DNA from: Candidatus Formimonas warabiya
Lineage (GTDB): Bacteria > Bacillota > Dehalobacteriia > Dehalobacteriales > Dehalobacteriaceae
Direction of reading: 5' to 3'
DNA: 64,000 nucleotides
Assembly (NCBI RefSeq): GCF_002777255.1
Contig: NZ_CP017634.1
Coordinates: 1,376,903 to 1,440,902, forward strand
Below the pieces are notes generated by a model. It saw only the letters and a program-made list of their open reading frames with translations, ran no database searches and was not told the origin of the DNA. Below, piece by piece: positions 1-8,795 of this stretch (positions within the stretch are counted from its first letter, which is position 1; each line of letters opens with the position of its first letter). A program made the translations under genes and the position numbers.

Positions 1-164
1 GAGAATAGCCCCGATGGAAATAAAAGCGAGGATAGGATTGCTCAATTGTTCCATGTTCACAAACAAGCCGTTTACAACATTTAGCAAAAAGCACCCTTTC
101 ATCTCCCTCAAAATATAAAATTCTAGGGATTCGACTTGAGATACTTGTTTAGTTCATCTTGTTT
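1..164 (-). other. Left-edge stretch with an unidentified open frame
   Basis: The minus strand has about 39 codons without a stop that run off the left edge. They read as a Cys/His-containing stretch (KCCKRLVCEHG and so on). No family was recognised. A second minus-strand frame also opens with ATG near 110 behind a weak GGGAG. It may be the next gene or more insertion-sequence debris; neither can be decided from 164 bases. Confidence 0.2.
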
Positions 165-470
165 TTAAACTAACTGAACCTTCACCCCTAGGTTTTCAAA
201 CGTTTTAATGTATCTTCTGATGGTGATTTGTATTTTTGTATCATCAATATAGTTGGCACCTAAATGTCGATATCTTTAGTGTGTTTTAAGTAAATGGTAG
301 ATAGAAGCCAATATGGAATATCTTTGCAGATACTGCAGCATGATTCTTTCCTCGCCCAGCGGCAAGACGATGATATTTAGCAGCTAAATACGTATTTCGT
401 GTATGAGATGCAGCATTTGCTGATTCTACTAAAGCTGTTCACAATGCTTTATTCCCTTGGGTGGTCGTGT
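165..470 (-). pseudogene. Decayed IS110-family transposase, C-terminal remnant
   Basis: Translating the minus strand gives the typical C-terminal part of IS110/IS116/IS902 transposases. A GNKAL block is followed by a TYLAAKYHRLAAGRGKN-like stretch, and the end has a GANYIDDTKIQITIRRYIK-like segment closing with a TAA at 165-167. The reading frame is broken by an in-frame TGA just after GNKAL and by a stop plus frame change in the middle, so it is dead. The N-terminal catalytic half is missing. It abuts the stop codon of the RmlB gene and marks the left edge of the polysaccharide locus. Confidence 0.75.
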
Positions 471-476
471 TGTCCA

Positions 477-1541
477 TCATAAACAACAAGCAGTAGCACA
501 GCCATAATTTTTTTCATAAAACTCCAGATACTCACCTGAAATAACACTACTAATCCAGTCTGCATTATCCAAATACCAATTTATGGTTATTTCTATTCCT
601 TCTTCAAACATTATTTGTGGTTTCCACCCTAGATCTTCTTTGATTTTAGTAGGATCTATCCCATATCTTTTATCATGACCAGGTCTGTCTTTTACATATC
701 TGATTAGGCCTTCATTTATTTCTTTATCTCCTGTTTTTTCTCTTAACTTTCTTAATATTTTTTTAACTATTTCTATGTTTTCTTGTTCATTATGTCCACC
801 TATGTTATAAACCTCTCCGCTTTTGGCCTTATGAAAAACCATATCAATTGCTCTACAATGGTCTATTACATATAACCAATCTCTTATCTGTTTTCCATCC
901 CCATATACTGGTAATACTTTATGAATTAATGCATTGTTTATAATTAAGGGAATTAATTTTTCTGGAAATTGATATGGGCCATAATTGTTTGAACATCTTG
1001 TAATGTTAATATTTAATCCGAAAGTAGCATGATATGCTTGTACTATTAAATCAGCACTTGCTTTACTTGCTGAATATGGCGAGTGCGGGTTAAGCGGTGT
1101 TTTTTCGGTGAAAAATCCTGTCGCTCCCAATGCCCCATAGACTTCATCAGTTGAAACCTGTAAAAACTTCATGTTTTTGCTTTCGTCATAGTTCTTCTTA
1201 AAAACATCTAAAAGTATTTGGGTTCCAAGCACATTAGTTTTTAAGAAAATATGTGGGTTATGAATTGACCTATCTACGTGACTTTCTGCAGCAAAATTAA
1301 TAATTCCGTATATTTGATTCTCGTTAAATATATTTTTAATTAATTCGGTATCACATATGTCTCCTTTAATAAATCTAAATCTTTTTTTCTCTGTTTCTGT
1401 TAACCTAGAAAGGTTGTTAATATTTCCTGCATATGTTAAGCTATCCAAACCTATTATTTTTGAATCTTTATGCTGTTTTAAATAATAATATACAAAATTA
1501 CTTCCTATGAATCCGGCTACTCCTGTTACTAATAAAATCAT
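477..1541 (-). CDS. rmlB: dTDP-glucose 4,6-dehydratase
   Basis: Converts dTDP-glucose to dTDP-4-keto-6-deoxyglucose in the cytoplasm, the branch point for deoxysugars. It is a short-chain dehydrogenase with the NAD-binding GVAGFIGS motif at residues 7-14, the catalytic T-D-E triad at 131-133 and the YxxxK pair Y156/K160. Its ATG overlaps the TGA of rmlA by four bases (ATGA), so the two are translationally coupled. No rmlC or rmlD is present, so the product probably feeds the FdtA/FdtB-like amino-sugar branch upstream rather than rhamnose. The last residues (CATACCL) follow the usual YEKNYG end and run towards the IS110 remnant, so the C-terminus may have been altered by an old insertion. Confidence 0.96.
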   Translation of the reverse strand: MILLVTGVAGFIGSNFVYYYLKQHKDSKIIGLDSLTYAGNINNLSRLTETEKKRFRFIKGDICDTELIKNIFNENQIYGIINFAAESHVDRSIHNPHIFLKTNVLGTQILLDVFKKNYDESKNMKFLQVSTDEVYGALGATGFFTEKTPLNPHSPYSASKASADLIVQAYHATFGLNINITRCSNNYGPYQFPEKLIPLIINNALIHKVLPVYGDGKQIRDWLYVIDHCRAIDMVFHKAKSGEVYNIGGHNEQENIEIVKKILRKLREKTGDKEINEGLIRYVKDRPGHDKRYGIDPTKIKEDLGWKPQIMFEEGIEITINWYLDNADWISSVISGEYLEFYEKNYGCATACCL

Positions 1542-2410
1542 TTATTTTCACCTGCAATTCTCAATATATATTGTCCATACTCCGTTTTTTCATATTCCTT
1601 TCCCAATTTAATAAGTTCTGCTCTACTTATCCATTTATTGTTATAAGCAATCTCTTCAAGGCAGGCTATATATAATCCTGTTCTCTTTTGAATCGTTTTA
1701 ACAAAATCAGAGGCATTAGCCAGTCCATCGTAAGTCCCTGTATCAAGCCATGCAAAACCCCTTCCTAAAACCTCCACCTTTAACTTGTTTTCTAATAAAT
1801 AATCTCTATTTAAATCTGTTATCTCTATTTCTCCTCTTGCTGAAGGTTTTAGACTTTTCGCTTTATTAATTACACAATTATCATAATAGTACAACCCTGG
1901 AATTGCATAATTTGATTTTGGATTTTCGGGTTTTTCTTCCAGAGATAATACATTACCACTTTCATCAAATTCAACTACACCAAACTCTTTTGGATTACCT
2001 ACATAATAGCCGAATATTACTGCGCCTTCCTTTAAAGAAGCAGCTTTATTCAATCTTGGAACAAATCCTTGACCATAAAATATGTTGTCTCCTAGAATAA
2101 GACATATATTGTCTCTACCTATAAATTCTTCTCCAACAATAAATGCATCTGCAAGCCCTTTTGGTTTTTCTTGAATTTTATACTTTATCTGTATTCCTAA
2201 TTTAGAACCATCATTTAATAAGTTTTTATAAAAATCTATATATTCCGGATTAGAAATGATAAGAATTTCCTTTATTTTAGACAGCATCAAGACAGATAAT
2301 GGATAATAAATCATTGGTTTGTCATATATAGGTAATAACTGCTTGCTAATAGCCTTTGTTATCGGATAAAGCCTTGATCCGTTTCCCCCAGCCAAAATAA
2401 TCCCTTTCAT
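1538..2410 (-). CDS. rmlA: Glucose-1-phosphate thymidylyltransferase
   Basis: Makes dTDP-glucose from glucose-1-phosphate and dTTP, the entry step to dTDP-deoxysugars. The N-terminus carries the nucleotidyltransferase signature [20 protein letters not shown] (residues 8-27) and the later [19 protein letters not shown] block typical of RmlA. At 290 aa it has the usual short RmlA length. It precedes rmlB with a four-base overlap and follows an acyltransferase gene by 13 bases. Codon use is AT-rich like the rest of this locus. Confidence 0.97.
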   Translation of the reverse strand: MKGIILAGGNGSRLYPITKAISKQLLPIYDKPMIYYPLSVLMLSKIKEILIISNPEYIDFYKNLLNDGSKLGIQIKYKIQEKPKGLADAFIVGEEFIGRDNICLILGDNIFYGQGFVPRLNKAASLKEGAVIFGYYVGNPKEFGVVEFDESGNVLSLEEKPENPKSNYAIPGLYYYDNCVINKAKSLKPSARGEIEITDLNRDYLLENKLKVEVLGRGFAWLDTGTYDGLANASDFVKTIQKRTGLYIACLEEIAYNNKWISRAELIKLGKEYEKTEYGQYILRIAGENK

Positions 2411-2423
2411 CTAACCCCTCCAC

Positions 2424-3083
2424 TTATTCTTCTATTCTTCTATGCAATTTTGCAGGAGAACCAACATAAATTACACTATCTTCAATATCTTTTGTTAATA
2501 ACGAATTGGCCCCTACTACGGAATAATTTCCTATTCTTACTTTTTCCAATACTGCTGCCCCAAGACCAACATCCGATGCATATCCTATTTTTACATAGGA
2601 GCTTACATTACAGCCAGCAGATAAATGACATAATTCTCCAATATCATCATTATGGCCAACTACACAGTTTGCCATGACTAGAGCACATTTTCGCAATATT
2701 GTAGCGGGACCTACATACGAATTTGCCATAACAAACACACCTGGTTCAATTGTAACATTGTCGGCTACAAACGCATTAGGGTGAACTATCTTCACTAATC
2801 TATCCTCTGGAACTTTTAACTTATAAAACAAGTCTCTTCTTTTTTTGCCATGACCAATCATATGAACGGCCCACATAAAATAAAAACCTTTTTCCCCGAA
2901 TTCATGTACCTGATCTAATTTTCCCATAACTGGGTATCCATTAATAAAATTACCTACTTCATAATCATTTAAATATCCTGCTAATTCATATTCCTTATAT
3001 CCTTTTTTGTTCATATCTAAAATAGCCGAAGCAATAACTCCACCATTTCCTTCTCCACCCATTATTAATATTTGTTTACTCAC
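2424..3083 (-). CDS. NeuD/PglD-type sugar O/N-acyltransferase
   Basis: A hexapeptide-repeat acyltransferase of the NeuD/PglD kind. The N-terminus has a Rossmann-like start (ILIMGGEGNGG) that binds the sugar nucleotide, followed by a left-handed beta-helix from about residue 105 on, and it ends with the VGSPAK motif of this family. I chose the GTG at 3083: it has GGAGG eight bases upstream and overlaps the preceding gene by only eight bases. A longer ATG start at 3104 would add seven residues. Its place between the CoA-ester genes and rmlA suggests that it acylates the 3-amino sugar made by the FdtA/FdtB-like enzymes. The acyl donor may not be plain acetyl-CoA. Confidence 0.8.
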   Translation of the reverse strand: MSKQILIMGGEGNGGVIASAILDMNKKGYKEYELAGYLNDYEVGNFINGYPVMGKLDQVHEFGEKGFYFMWAVHMIGHGKKRRDLFYKLKVPEDRLVKIVHPNAFVADNVTIEPGVFVMANSYVGPATILRKCALVMANCVVGHNDDIGELCHLSAGCNVSSYVKIGYASDVGLGAAVLEKVRIGNYSVVGANSLLTKDIEDSVIYVGSPAKLHRRIEE

Positions 3084-3906
3084 TGTCCTTCCCTCCATCT
3101 TCAAATTCTTTTATCATTTTTTCGAATCTTTTTATATGAGGGGGTTCAAATATTTTACCATCAATCACAATAACATTTGTTTTATTTTGTTTTATATTTT
3201 CATAATATAATTGAACAATCATTTTATACTTTTCCACTGACTCAATACAGATTTTAAATCTTTTATTGATGTAATCTAGTTGAGAAGGATGAATAGCTAA
3301 CTTTCCATCAAAACCCATTTCGTGTGAATAATCAACTTCTTCCTTAAATAAATTTTCGGAATTTAGATCTGGAAAAATAGTGTCATAACAATACACTCCA
3401 AAAGCCTTGGATATATTAAGAATATTTAATCTTGGATATAGCATATTTTCTCGATTTCTTAATCCATTTATCTCTGAGATGTAATCCTCACTTCCAAAAA
3501 AAACTCCCATAATTCTAAAATTTTGCAAGGTTTCTTTTAAATCTAATATACCTCTAGGTGATTCAATTAAAATCAATATTTCTTTTTTTAAATTTATTAT
3601 ATTATGCAAAATACCTATATTCATGTTGTCCAAACAAAATTTGGGGATCATAATCCCATTTATCTTTTTTAAATTAATATTTCCTACAATTTTGAAATAT
3701 TCTTCAGAATTTACCCTTAAATACACATGTTTTAAAAAAATGTCATCAAGTATGTAATTAATATCATTTATATATTCCAAAATATCTTCTTGAATAATTG
3801 TATCTTCAAAATCAATAATAACTGCATCTGCATCTAAAATTTTTTTATTATAAAAATATTTATACTTGTTTGCTGGAATAAACAAAAAACTATTACATTT
3901 TTTCAT
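3076..3906 (-). CDS. CitE-like (HpcH/HpaI family) lyase, first copy
   Basis: A TIM-barrel protein of the CitE/HpcH/HpaI lyase superfamily, whose members cleave or condense beta-hydroxyacyl-CoA esters such as malyl-, methylmalyl- or citramalyl-CoA. Visible family blocks are FLFIPANK at the N-terminus, a VIIDFED acidic strand, LILIESPRGI, FFGSEDYI (probable metal/CoA region) and GFDGKLAIHPSQ near the C-terminus. It is shorter and more divergent than the neighbouring copy and overlaps it by 14 bases. Two such genes side by side, followed by an acyltransferase, point to synthesis of a special acyl-CoA. The substrate is not readable. Confidence 0.75.
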   Translation of the reverse strand: MKKCNSFLFIPANKYKYFYNKKILDADAVIIDFEDTIIQEDILEYINDINYILDDIFLKHVYLRVNSEEYFKIVGNINLKKINGIMIPKFCLDNMNIGILHNIINLKKEILILIESPRGILDLKETLQNFRIMGVFFGSEDYISEINGLRNRENMLYPRLNILNISKAFGVYCYDTIFPDLNSENLFKEEVDYSHEMGFDGKLAIHPSQLDYINKRFKICIESVEKYKMIVQLYYENIKQNKTNVIVIDGKIFEPPHIKRFEKMIKEFEDGGKDSE

Positions 3907-4804
3907 ATCTCTGCTCTTTTTCCTTAATCACCTTTATTAAATTTAGGACTTTTCTTGCCCTTTTTTCCATTGGTGGACCTATCATTTTTTTACCTAACAT
4001 TGCTACCCCTGATCCTTCGACCTTTGATTTTTCAATTGCTTCTACAATATCTCTTGATCTCTCGATTTCTTCCTCTCTTGGAGTAAAACATTTGTGCGCA
4101 AGATTAATTTGTTTTGGATGAATTAACAAACAGCCTGCAAACCCCATTTCAAAAGAAATATTTTCTTCTTTTTCAAAGCCGTCAAAGTCATCTAATGACA
4201 AATACGGTGTATCTATTGGTAAAACACCTGCAGCCCTAGCTGCTAATGCTATTACAGCCCTCGGATAATCAAATGTTAATGGAGGCTCTCCATGCAAACC
4301 TTCTAAATCATTTAAATAATCTTCACCACCAAATAATAATGCTATATTTCTACTAGAGGATTTGGCAATATTATATATGTCAAGAACTGCTGATGTAGTC
4401 TCAATAAGTGGAGCAAATCGGAAATGACCTTCTATTATATCATTTTCATTTTCCAATTGTGTAATCAAATTATCATAATAAATCATATCATCAGAAGAAT
4501 ACACTTTTGTAAGTACAAATCCGTCTACATCTTCATGTAGTATACTATTTAAATCTTTAAACAGCAATTTACTCTCAATGTCATTCAATCTTACGAATGT
4601 AGTAATGTTTTTAAATTTACTTTTATTTAGATAGTCCCTTAAGTTTTGCCTAGCAGTTTCTTTATATGCAAAAGGTACTGAATCCTCTAAATCAAGAATT
4701 AGAGCATCGGCATTTGTTTCTAAAGCATGATCCATAAAGCTTTTTTTATAAGTCGGGACAAATAACATACTCCTTAATAAAAATTCTTTATCTTTCATAT
4801 ACAT
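3893..4804 (-). CDS. CitE-like (HpcH/HpaI family) lyase, second copy
   Basis: A canonical CitE-like beta-hydroxyacyl-CoA lyase of 303 aa. The N-terminal SMLFVPTYKKSFMDHA, the LILDLEDSVP acidic motif, the APLIETTSAV strand, the LLFGGEDYLNDL metal-binding loop and GFAGCLLIHPKQI are all in place. The next ATG two codons in (4798) has better ribosome-site spacing (AGAGG about ten bases away), so the start is uncertain by two residues. It overlaps the MaoC-like gene by ten bases and the divergent paralogue by 14, so all three are co-translated. A (methyl)malyl- or citramalyl-CoA lyase-like reaction is likely. Confidence 0.85.
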   Translation of the reverse strand: MYMKDKEFLLRSMLFVPTYKKSFMDHALETNADALILDLEDSVPFAYKETARQNLRDYLNKSKFKNITTFVRLNDIESKLLFKDLNSILHEDVDGFVLTKVYSSDDMIYYDNLITQLENENDIIEGHFRFAPLIETTSAVLDIYNIAKSSSRNIALLFGGEDYLNDLEGLHGEPPLTFDYPRAVIALAARAAGVLPIDTPYLSLDDFDGFEKEENISFEMGFAGCLLIHPKQINLAHKCFTPREEEIERSRDIVEAIEKSKVEGSGVAMLGKKMIGPPMEKRARKVLNLIKVIKEKEQRYEKM

Positions 4805-5256
4805 TTTTCCTCTCTTTTTTTTATCAATACGTGACGCCTAAAAGATAACACTAATTCATTATTTTGGTTATAAGCTCTTGTTTCTACATATACAATACCA
4901 CGATCGTTTTTTGTTTTAGATTCACGAATATTTAAGATTTCTGTCTCTGCTCTTAAAGTATCCCCAATAAAAACTGGTTTTACATGGTCTATTTTCTCAT
5001 AATCCAAATTAGCTATCGCTTTCCCACTAATATCGGACACTGTTATCCCTACAATCAAACTAAAGACAAAAGTACCTACTACTAATATCTTTCCATGCTG
5101 TTGCTTTTTACAGTACTCAATATCTAAATGTACTGGATGATGATTCATAGTTAACAAGGCGAACAAATTGTTATCACTTTCCATGATTGTTTTTGTTTTG
5201 GAGTGCTTTATTATGTTCCCCACTTCAAATTCTTCAAAATATTTACCAAAACTCAT
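4795..5256 (-). CDS. MaoC-like hot-dog hydratase
   Basis: A single hot-dog-fold protein of the MaoC dehydratase family (153 aa), whose members add or remove water on enoyl-CoA or mesaconyl-CoA-type thioesters. The N-terminal GKYFEEFEVGNIIKHSKTKT block is typical, and residues 28-43 carry a DNNLFALLTMNHHPVH variant of the catalytic Asp/His region. MaoC and CitE enzymes work in sequence in known pathways, as with mesaconyl-CoA hydratase and methylmalyl-CoA lyase. Their pairing inside a polysaccharide operon is unusual. The insertion sequence ends 27 bases upstream of its ATG, so its natural leader has been cut off. Confidence 0.85.
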   Translation of the reverse strand: MSFGKYFEEFEVGNIIKHSKTKTIMESDNNLFALLTMNHHPVHLDIEYCKKQQHGKILVVGTFVFSLIVGITVSDISGKAIANLDYEKIDHVKPVFIGDTLRAETEILNIRESKTKNDRGIVYVETRAYNQNNELVLSFRRHVLIKKREEKCI

Positions 5257-5283
5257 TTTTATTCTCCTTTTACAATATGGTTA

Positions 5284-7027
5284 TAGACGTTTGCGAAACC
5301 TTGCAGCCCTTGAATATCAAGGACTTAAAGCTTCAATTTTAATTGTTCTTCTCCTCTAGATCTTGTAAAATATAGCTATGCACACCAAATTTTACTCATA
5401 AAGGAGAAGAACAAATGGTAAAACATTTTTATCAACTTTCTTTGACTGATACGTATCGAGACTGTGAAGAGGTTTTACAAAACAACAAATCAAAATTCCT
5501 CGAACTGCTGTCAAAACACATGGATTTATCATCACTTATCCCTGCTCCATTCTATTGGTCCTACTACAAAAGCCTGGGTAGGGACCGGGAGTATTCCCTA
5601 ACCTCCATGTTAGCAGCTCTTATTCTTCAGAAAGTTCTCGGTATTCCCACGGTTTCACTACTGATTCTTTTTTTACTCCTTTGTCGTGAAGCCAGAGAGT
5701 TCTGTGGTTTTTACAAAGTCCCCGACAATTCCCGGTTTACAAGGTTTAAACAGGATTTTGTACTTCAAATCGAATCTCTCTTCCATCATTTGGTTGACGT
5801 CACAGAGCCTATTTGCCAAAGCCTTGACGCTAAACTAGCTTCTACCCTGGTGTTCGATACTTCCGGTATTGAACCTTATGTGACCGAGAACAATCCCAAG
5901 TTCATCAACGCTCTTATCAAAAAACTGAAACGCGCTTACAAAGATAACCCTGATATCGACGTCTATAAAATGGCCTATGGCCTTATGCCCTCCTGCGCGT
6001 CTGCCAATTATCAGGTTAAACAGCTTTACATCAACGGTTGTTTCTGCTATGCTTACAAATTTGCCATTATGACCAATGGGCTTGGCATCGTTAGAAATAT
6101 CTCGTTTCTCGATGAGGATTTTATGTCCAAACATCCTGAAATCGAAGTAGATAAGAAATCCGACTCTCCGGAGGAGGATAAATCCATTAGCGACTCCAAA
6201 TCTTTAAAGCCCGTTTTGTCCGATTTCTTTAAACTCCATCCCCAGGTCTCTTACGATACATTTCTCGGTGATGCCATATTTGATTCCTTTGCTACGTATC
6301 CCCTACTCCTTGAAGAATTTAAGTTTAAAAAGGTACTAATTCCTTTTAACATTAGAAACTCCAATACCGGTTTGGCTAAGCCCGGTTACAACGAATCAGG
6401 CTGGCCTCTTTGCCCAAAAGATTCCTCTAAGGCTATGACTCCTTGCGGATGGACCAGGGAAAAAGGACGAAGTGACAGATTTAAATGGATCTGTCCTGAG
6501 ACCCACTGGGATGGCAGAAAACGCCTTTGCCATTGTCCTAATCCCTGCACGGACAAGCCCTCTGGCCGAATGATTTATACATCCTCTGGTCAGGATCTTC
6601 GCTCGTATCCCGGTATTATCAGGGATTCTGAGGAGTGGATTACGGAATACAAAACCCGGTGCACCATCGAAAGGACGATTCAATTTTTCAAAGATCCAAT
6701 GGCTGTTGGAAATACCAAAACCTCTGACCGACTCACAATCAAAGCTGATTTGTTTCTCGCAGGTATTACACAATTAATAACTGTTATACTTGCTGATAGA
6801 ATCCATCAACCTAAATATTTCCGTAGCCTCAAGCCCCTGATCGCTTAAGTTTATACGCTCATAACATCTCTTGTTATTGAGGCTTGTTTTTCTGTGCAGT
6901 TTTTTCGAGTTAACCCAAGGTACAATTGATTTCCTCACGACTTTTTTTATTCTTGACGGCAATCGTCACCTTACTTTTTTGTTACTTTCTTACAGTTAAT
7001 CAATTAGCGGCATTTTGCAAACGGCTA
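5284..7027 (+). mobile_element. Complete insertion sequence, 1744 bp, with 11-bp target duplication
   Basis: The left end starts TAGACGTTTGC and the right end, read inward on the other strand, starts TAGCCGTTTGC, giving imperfect terminal inverted repeats of roughly 23 bp. Both outer flanks carry the same 11 bases CAATATGGTTA (5273-5283 and 7028-7038), a clean target duplication, so the insertion appears recent. It encodes one full-length transposase. It landed between a now gene-free 320-bp segment and the MaoC-like gene, against the direction of the operon, and probably blocks read-through from the flippase side. The IS family name is not certain. Confidence 0.9.
5415..6848 (+). CDS. DDE transposase of the insertion sequence
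   Basis: A 477-aa transposase preceded by GGAG eight bases before its ATG. The N-terminal part (LTSMLAALILQKVLG and so on, about residues 60-90) resembles the DUF772-type dimerisation domain of IS5/IS1182-like transposases. Acidic residues fit a DDE RNase-H core: Asp in LVFDTSG near 147, Asp in FLGDAIFD near 283, and Glu in CTIERTIQFFK near 420. A Cys-rich CHCPNPC patch lies just before the last catalytic Glu. No frameshift is seen, so it may be active. Superfamily placement is by motif only. Confidence 0.88.
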   Translation: MVKHFYQLSLTDTYRDCEEVLQNNKSKFLELLSKHMDLSSLIPAPFYWSYYKSLGRDREYSLTSMLAALILQKVLGIPTVSLLILFLLLCREAREFCGFYKVPDNSRFTRFKQDFVLQIESLFHHLVDVTEPICQSLDAKLASTLVFDTSGIEPYVTENNPKFINALIKKLKRAYKDNPDIDVYKMAYGLMPSCASANYQVKQLYINGCFCYAYKFAIMTNGLGIVRNISFLDEDFMSKHPEIEVDKKSDSPEEDKSISDSKSLKPVLSDFFKLHPQVSYDTFLGDAIFDSFATYPLLLEEFKFKKVLIPFNIRNSNTGLAKPGYNESGWPLCPKDSSKAMTPCGWTREKGRSDRFKWICPETHWDGRKRLCHCPNPCTDKPSGRMIYTSSGQDLRSYPGIIRDSEEWITEYKTRCTIERTIQFFKDPMAVGNTKTSDRLTIKADLFLAGITQLITVILADRIHQPKYFRSLKPLIA

Positions 7028-7038
7028 CAATATGGTTA

Positions 7039-7359
7039 ATTTAACATAATTAGAAAATCATATGGATATTTTAAAGTGATAAAGCCCACCATGTTAACCA
7101 GTATGTTAATAAAAACCAGTCAGTATAAGGGTTACCAAAGTGTTATCCCGTGAAAGCCTATTAATATGGACGATACCTTCCGGTAAAATCTTGTTCCCGA
7201 AATTGAAAGGGTGTTTAAAGTGTAAGGGTCCTAGGTGAAATAACTATGTTAAATATAAGCTAAGTCCATATTTACTATAAAGTTAACATGGTCCTATCAT
7301 TAACAAAGTGCTCATTTGGGGTTAACTTATTCAAATCATGTTAATATAGGTTTAATAAC
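7039..7359. repeat. Gene-free segment with clustered GTTAA(C/T) motifs
   Basis: No credible gene lies in these 320 bases downstream of the flippase gene. About nine copies of GTTAAC/ATGTTAA-like words (in either orientation) are scattered through it, for example near 7041, 7092, 7104, 7243, 7282, 7322 and 7340. This is more than AT-richness alone would suggest. There is no regular spacing. It could be decayed repeat DNA or a multi-site protein-binding region. The IS target site lies at its left edge. Confidence 0.35.
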
Positions 7360-8790
7360 TTATCCTCTAATTGTTATGCTTTTCTTTCCTTTTAATAGTT
7401 TAAATGCTTCCTTATAATATAAGAAAAAACATGTTACTAAATATGCTAAGCATAATAAAATTGTATAAATGTTTAAATCATAACAGTTAATTAACACAAA
7501 TAATAATAAAAAAATTCCAATCATAAAATGAATCTTTTTGCTAAAAGTAACTAGTTTTTTTATTTTAACTACCAATAAAATAGATAATAAATTAGAAATA
7601 AAATATCCAATTATTGTTGCTATAGCTGCCCCTTCTATGCCCATTCGAGGTATTAAGTACATATTAAGGATTACATTAATTAAAGCTCCAGCAGACAACA
7701 TTAAAGGTGAATAAAATGTTTGCTTAATTATTTGAAATTGTGTCCCTAATATTTGATAAAGCATTAACAGAAGCGGTGCTAAAAGCAAGTATGGGAATAC
7801 TATAACACCTTTAACATAATCTCCTTGAAATAAAAGATTAAATAATAAATCTTTACATATAAATCCACAAACGAAAAAGCAAGTAGAAACAATAAAAAGA
7901 TTTTCCCAAACTTTTCCCATCAAATCTTTATAATCTTCATCCTTCATTGTAGAAAAAGCAAAATACTGCCACCCCCCCGAAAAAGCCATATGAATGAATT
8001 GACTGATACTAGATAATCTCGCTCCGATAGCATAGATCCCCAATTCTGTTGTACCCAGCATATTCGTAATCATTATTCTATCCATAGAATTATATATCCA
8101 ATAAATTAAAAAAGTAGGTAAGAGAGGTAATCCAATTTTAAAAAGTTCTTTCGCTATTTTTTTATCAAACCTACCCAAGAGGAAAAATCTATTGTTTAGT
8201 ATCCAAAAAAACAAAATTATCATACCAGTTGTTAAAATACTAGAGTAAATCAAACCGAAATATGAAAAACCTAACCAGATCAATAAAATTGAAATTAAAT
8301 AACCACCACCGGAACTTAACAAGCCTGAAAACACAAATATTCGTCTTTTATTTTGCATTCTTGTCGGAGCCTGAATGATATTACTATTTGAAGATAAAAA
8401 CAAAGCTATTGATGAATATATCACTATATTGCTATAAATATCGGTCCCAAAAAACATTTTAGCAAAGGCATCATTAAATAAAATTAATGTAATACATATT
8501 ATAATTGACGATATAAGAACTATTATTTGAGCAGTCGTAGTTACATTGTATCTTAGTTGTTGATCATCAGTGTCAAAATACTCTCTAAACATAGCATCAC
8601 TCATCCCTAATATTGCCAAAGGTGTGCCAAAGCCGACAATAAGATTAAACATGTCAAAAACACCAAAGTCAGATGTATTGGGGAGTAGGCTTGTAATTAC
8701 AGGTAACAGCAGTAGTGGAACTATTTTATTTAATACCTGGATAAAGCCATATGCAAAAAAGTTTTCGAGAAATAATTTTGCTCTACTCAA
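7360..8790 (-). CDS. wzx: Wzx-type polysaccharide flippase
   Basis: A 476-aa integral membrane protein of the MATE/MVF/Wzx polysaccharide transporter fold with about 12-14 hydrophobic helices and an N-terminal amphipathic start. The VLNKIVPLLLLPVITSLLP opening and the paired helix bundles match the lipid-linked oligosaccharide flippases that pass undecaprenyl-linked repeat units across the membrane. It is the last gene of the operon segment before the inserted element. Together with the Wzy-like protein (14646-15890) it indicates a Wzx/Wzy-dependent polymer. Wzx sequences diverge fast, so the name is given by fold and context. Confidence 0.85.
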   Translation of the reverse strand: MSRAKLFLENFFAYGFIQVLNKIVPLLLLPVITSLLPNTSDFGVFDMFNLIVGFGTPLAILGMSDAMFREYFDTDDQQLRYNVTTTAQIIVLISSIIICITLILFNDAFAKMFFGTDIYSNIVIYSSIALFLSSNSNIIQAPTRMQNKRRIFVFSGLLSSGGGYLISILLIWLGFSYFGLIYSSILTTGMIILFFWILNNRFFLLGRFDKKIAKELFKIGLPLLPTFLIYWIYNSMDRIMITNMLGTTELGIYAIGARLSSISQFIHMAFSGGWQYFAFSTMKDEDYKDLMGKVWENLFIVSTCFFVCGFICKDLLFNLLFQGDYVKGVIVFPYLLLAPLLLMLYQILGTQFQIIKQTFYSPLMLSAGALINVILNMYLIPRMGIEGAAIATIIGYFISNLLSILLVVKIKKLVTFSKKIHFMIGIFLLLFVLINCYDLNIYTILLCLAYLVTCFFLYYKEAFKLLKGKKSITIRG

Positions 8791-8795
8791 AACAA

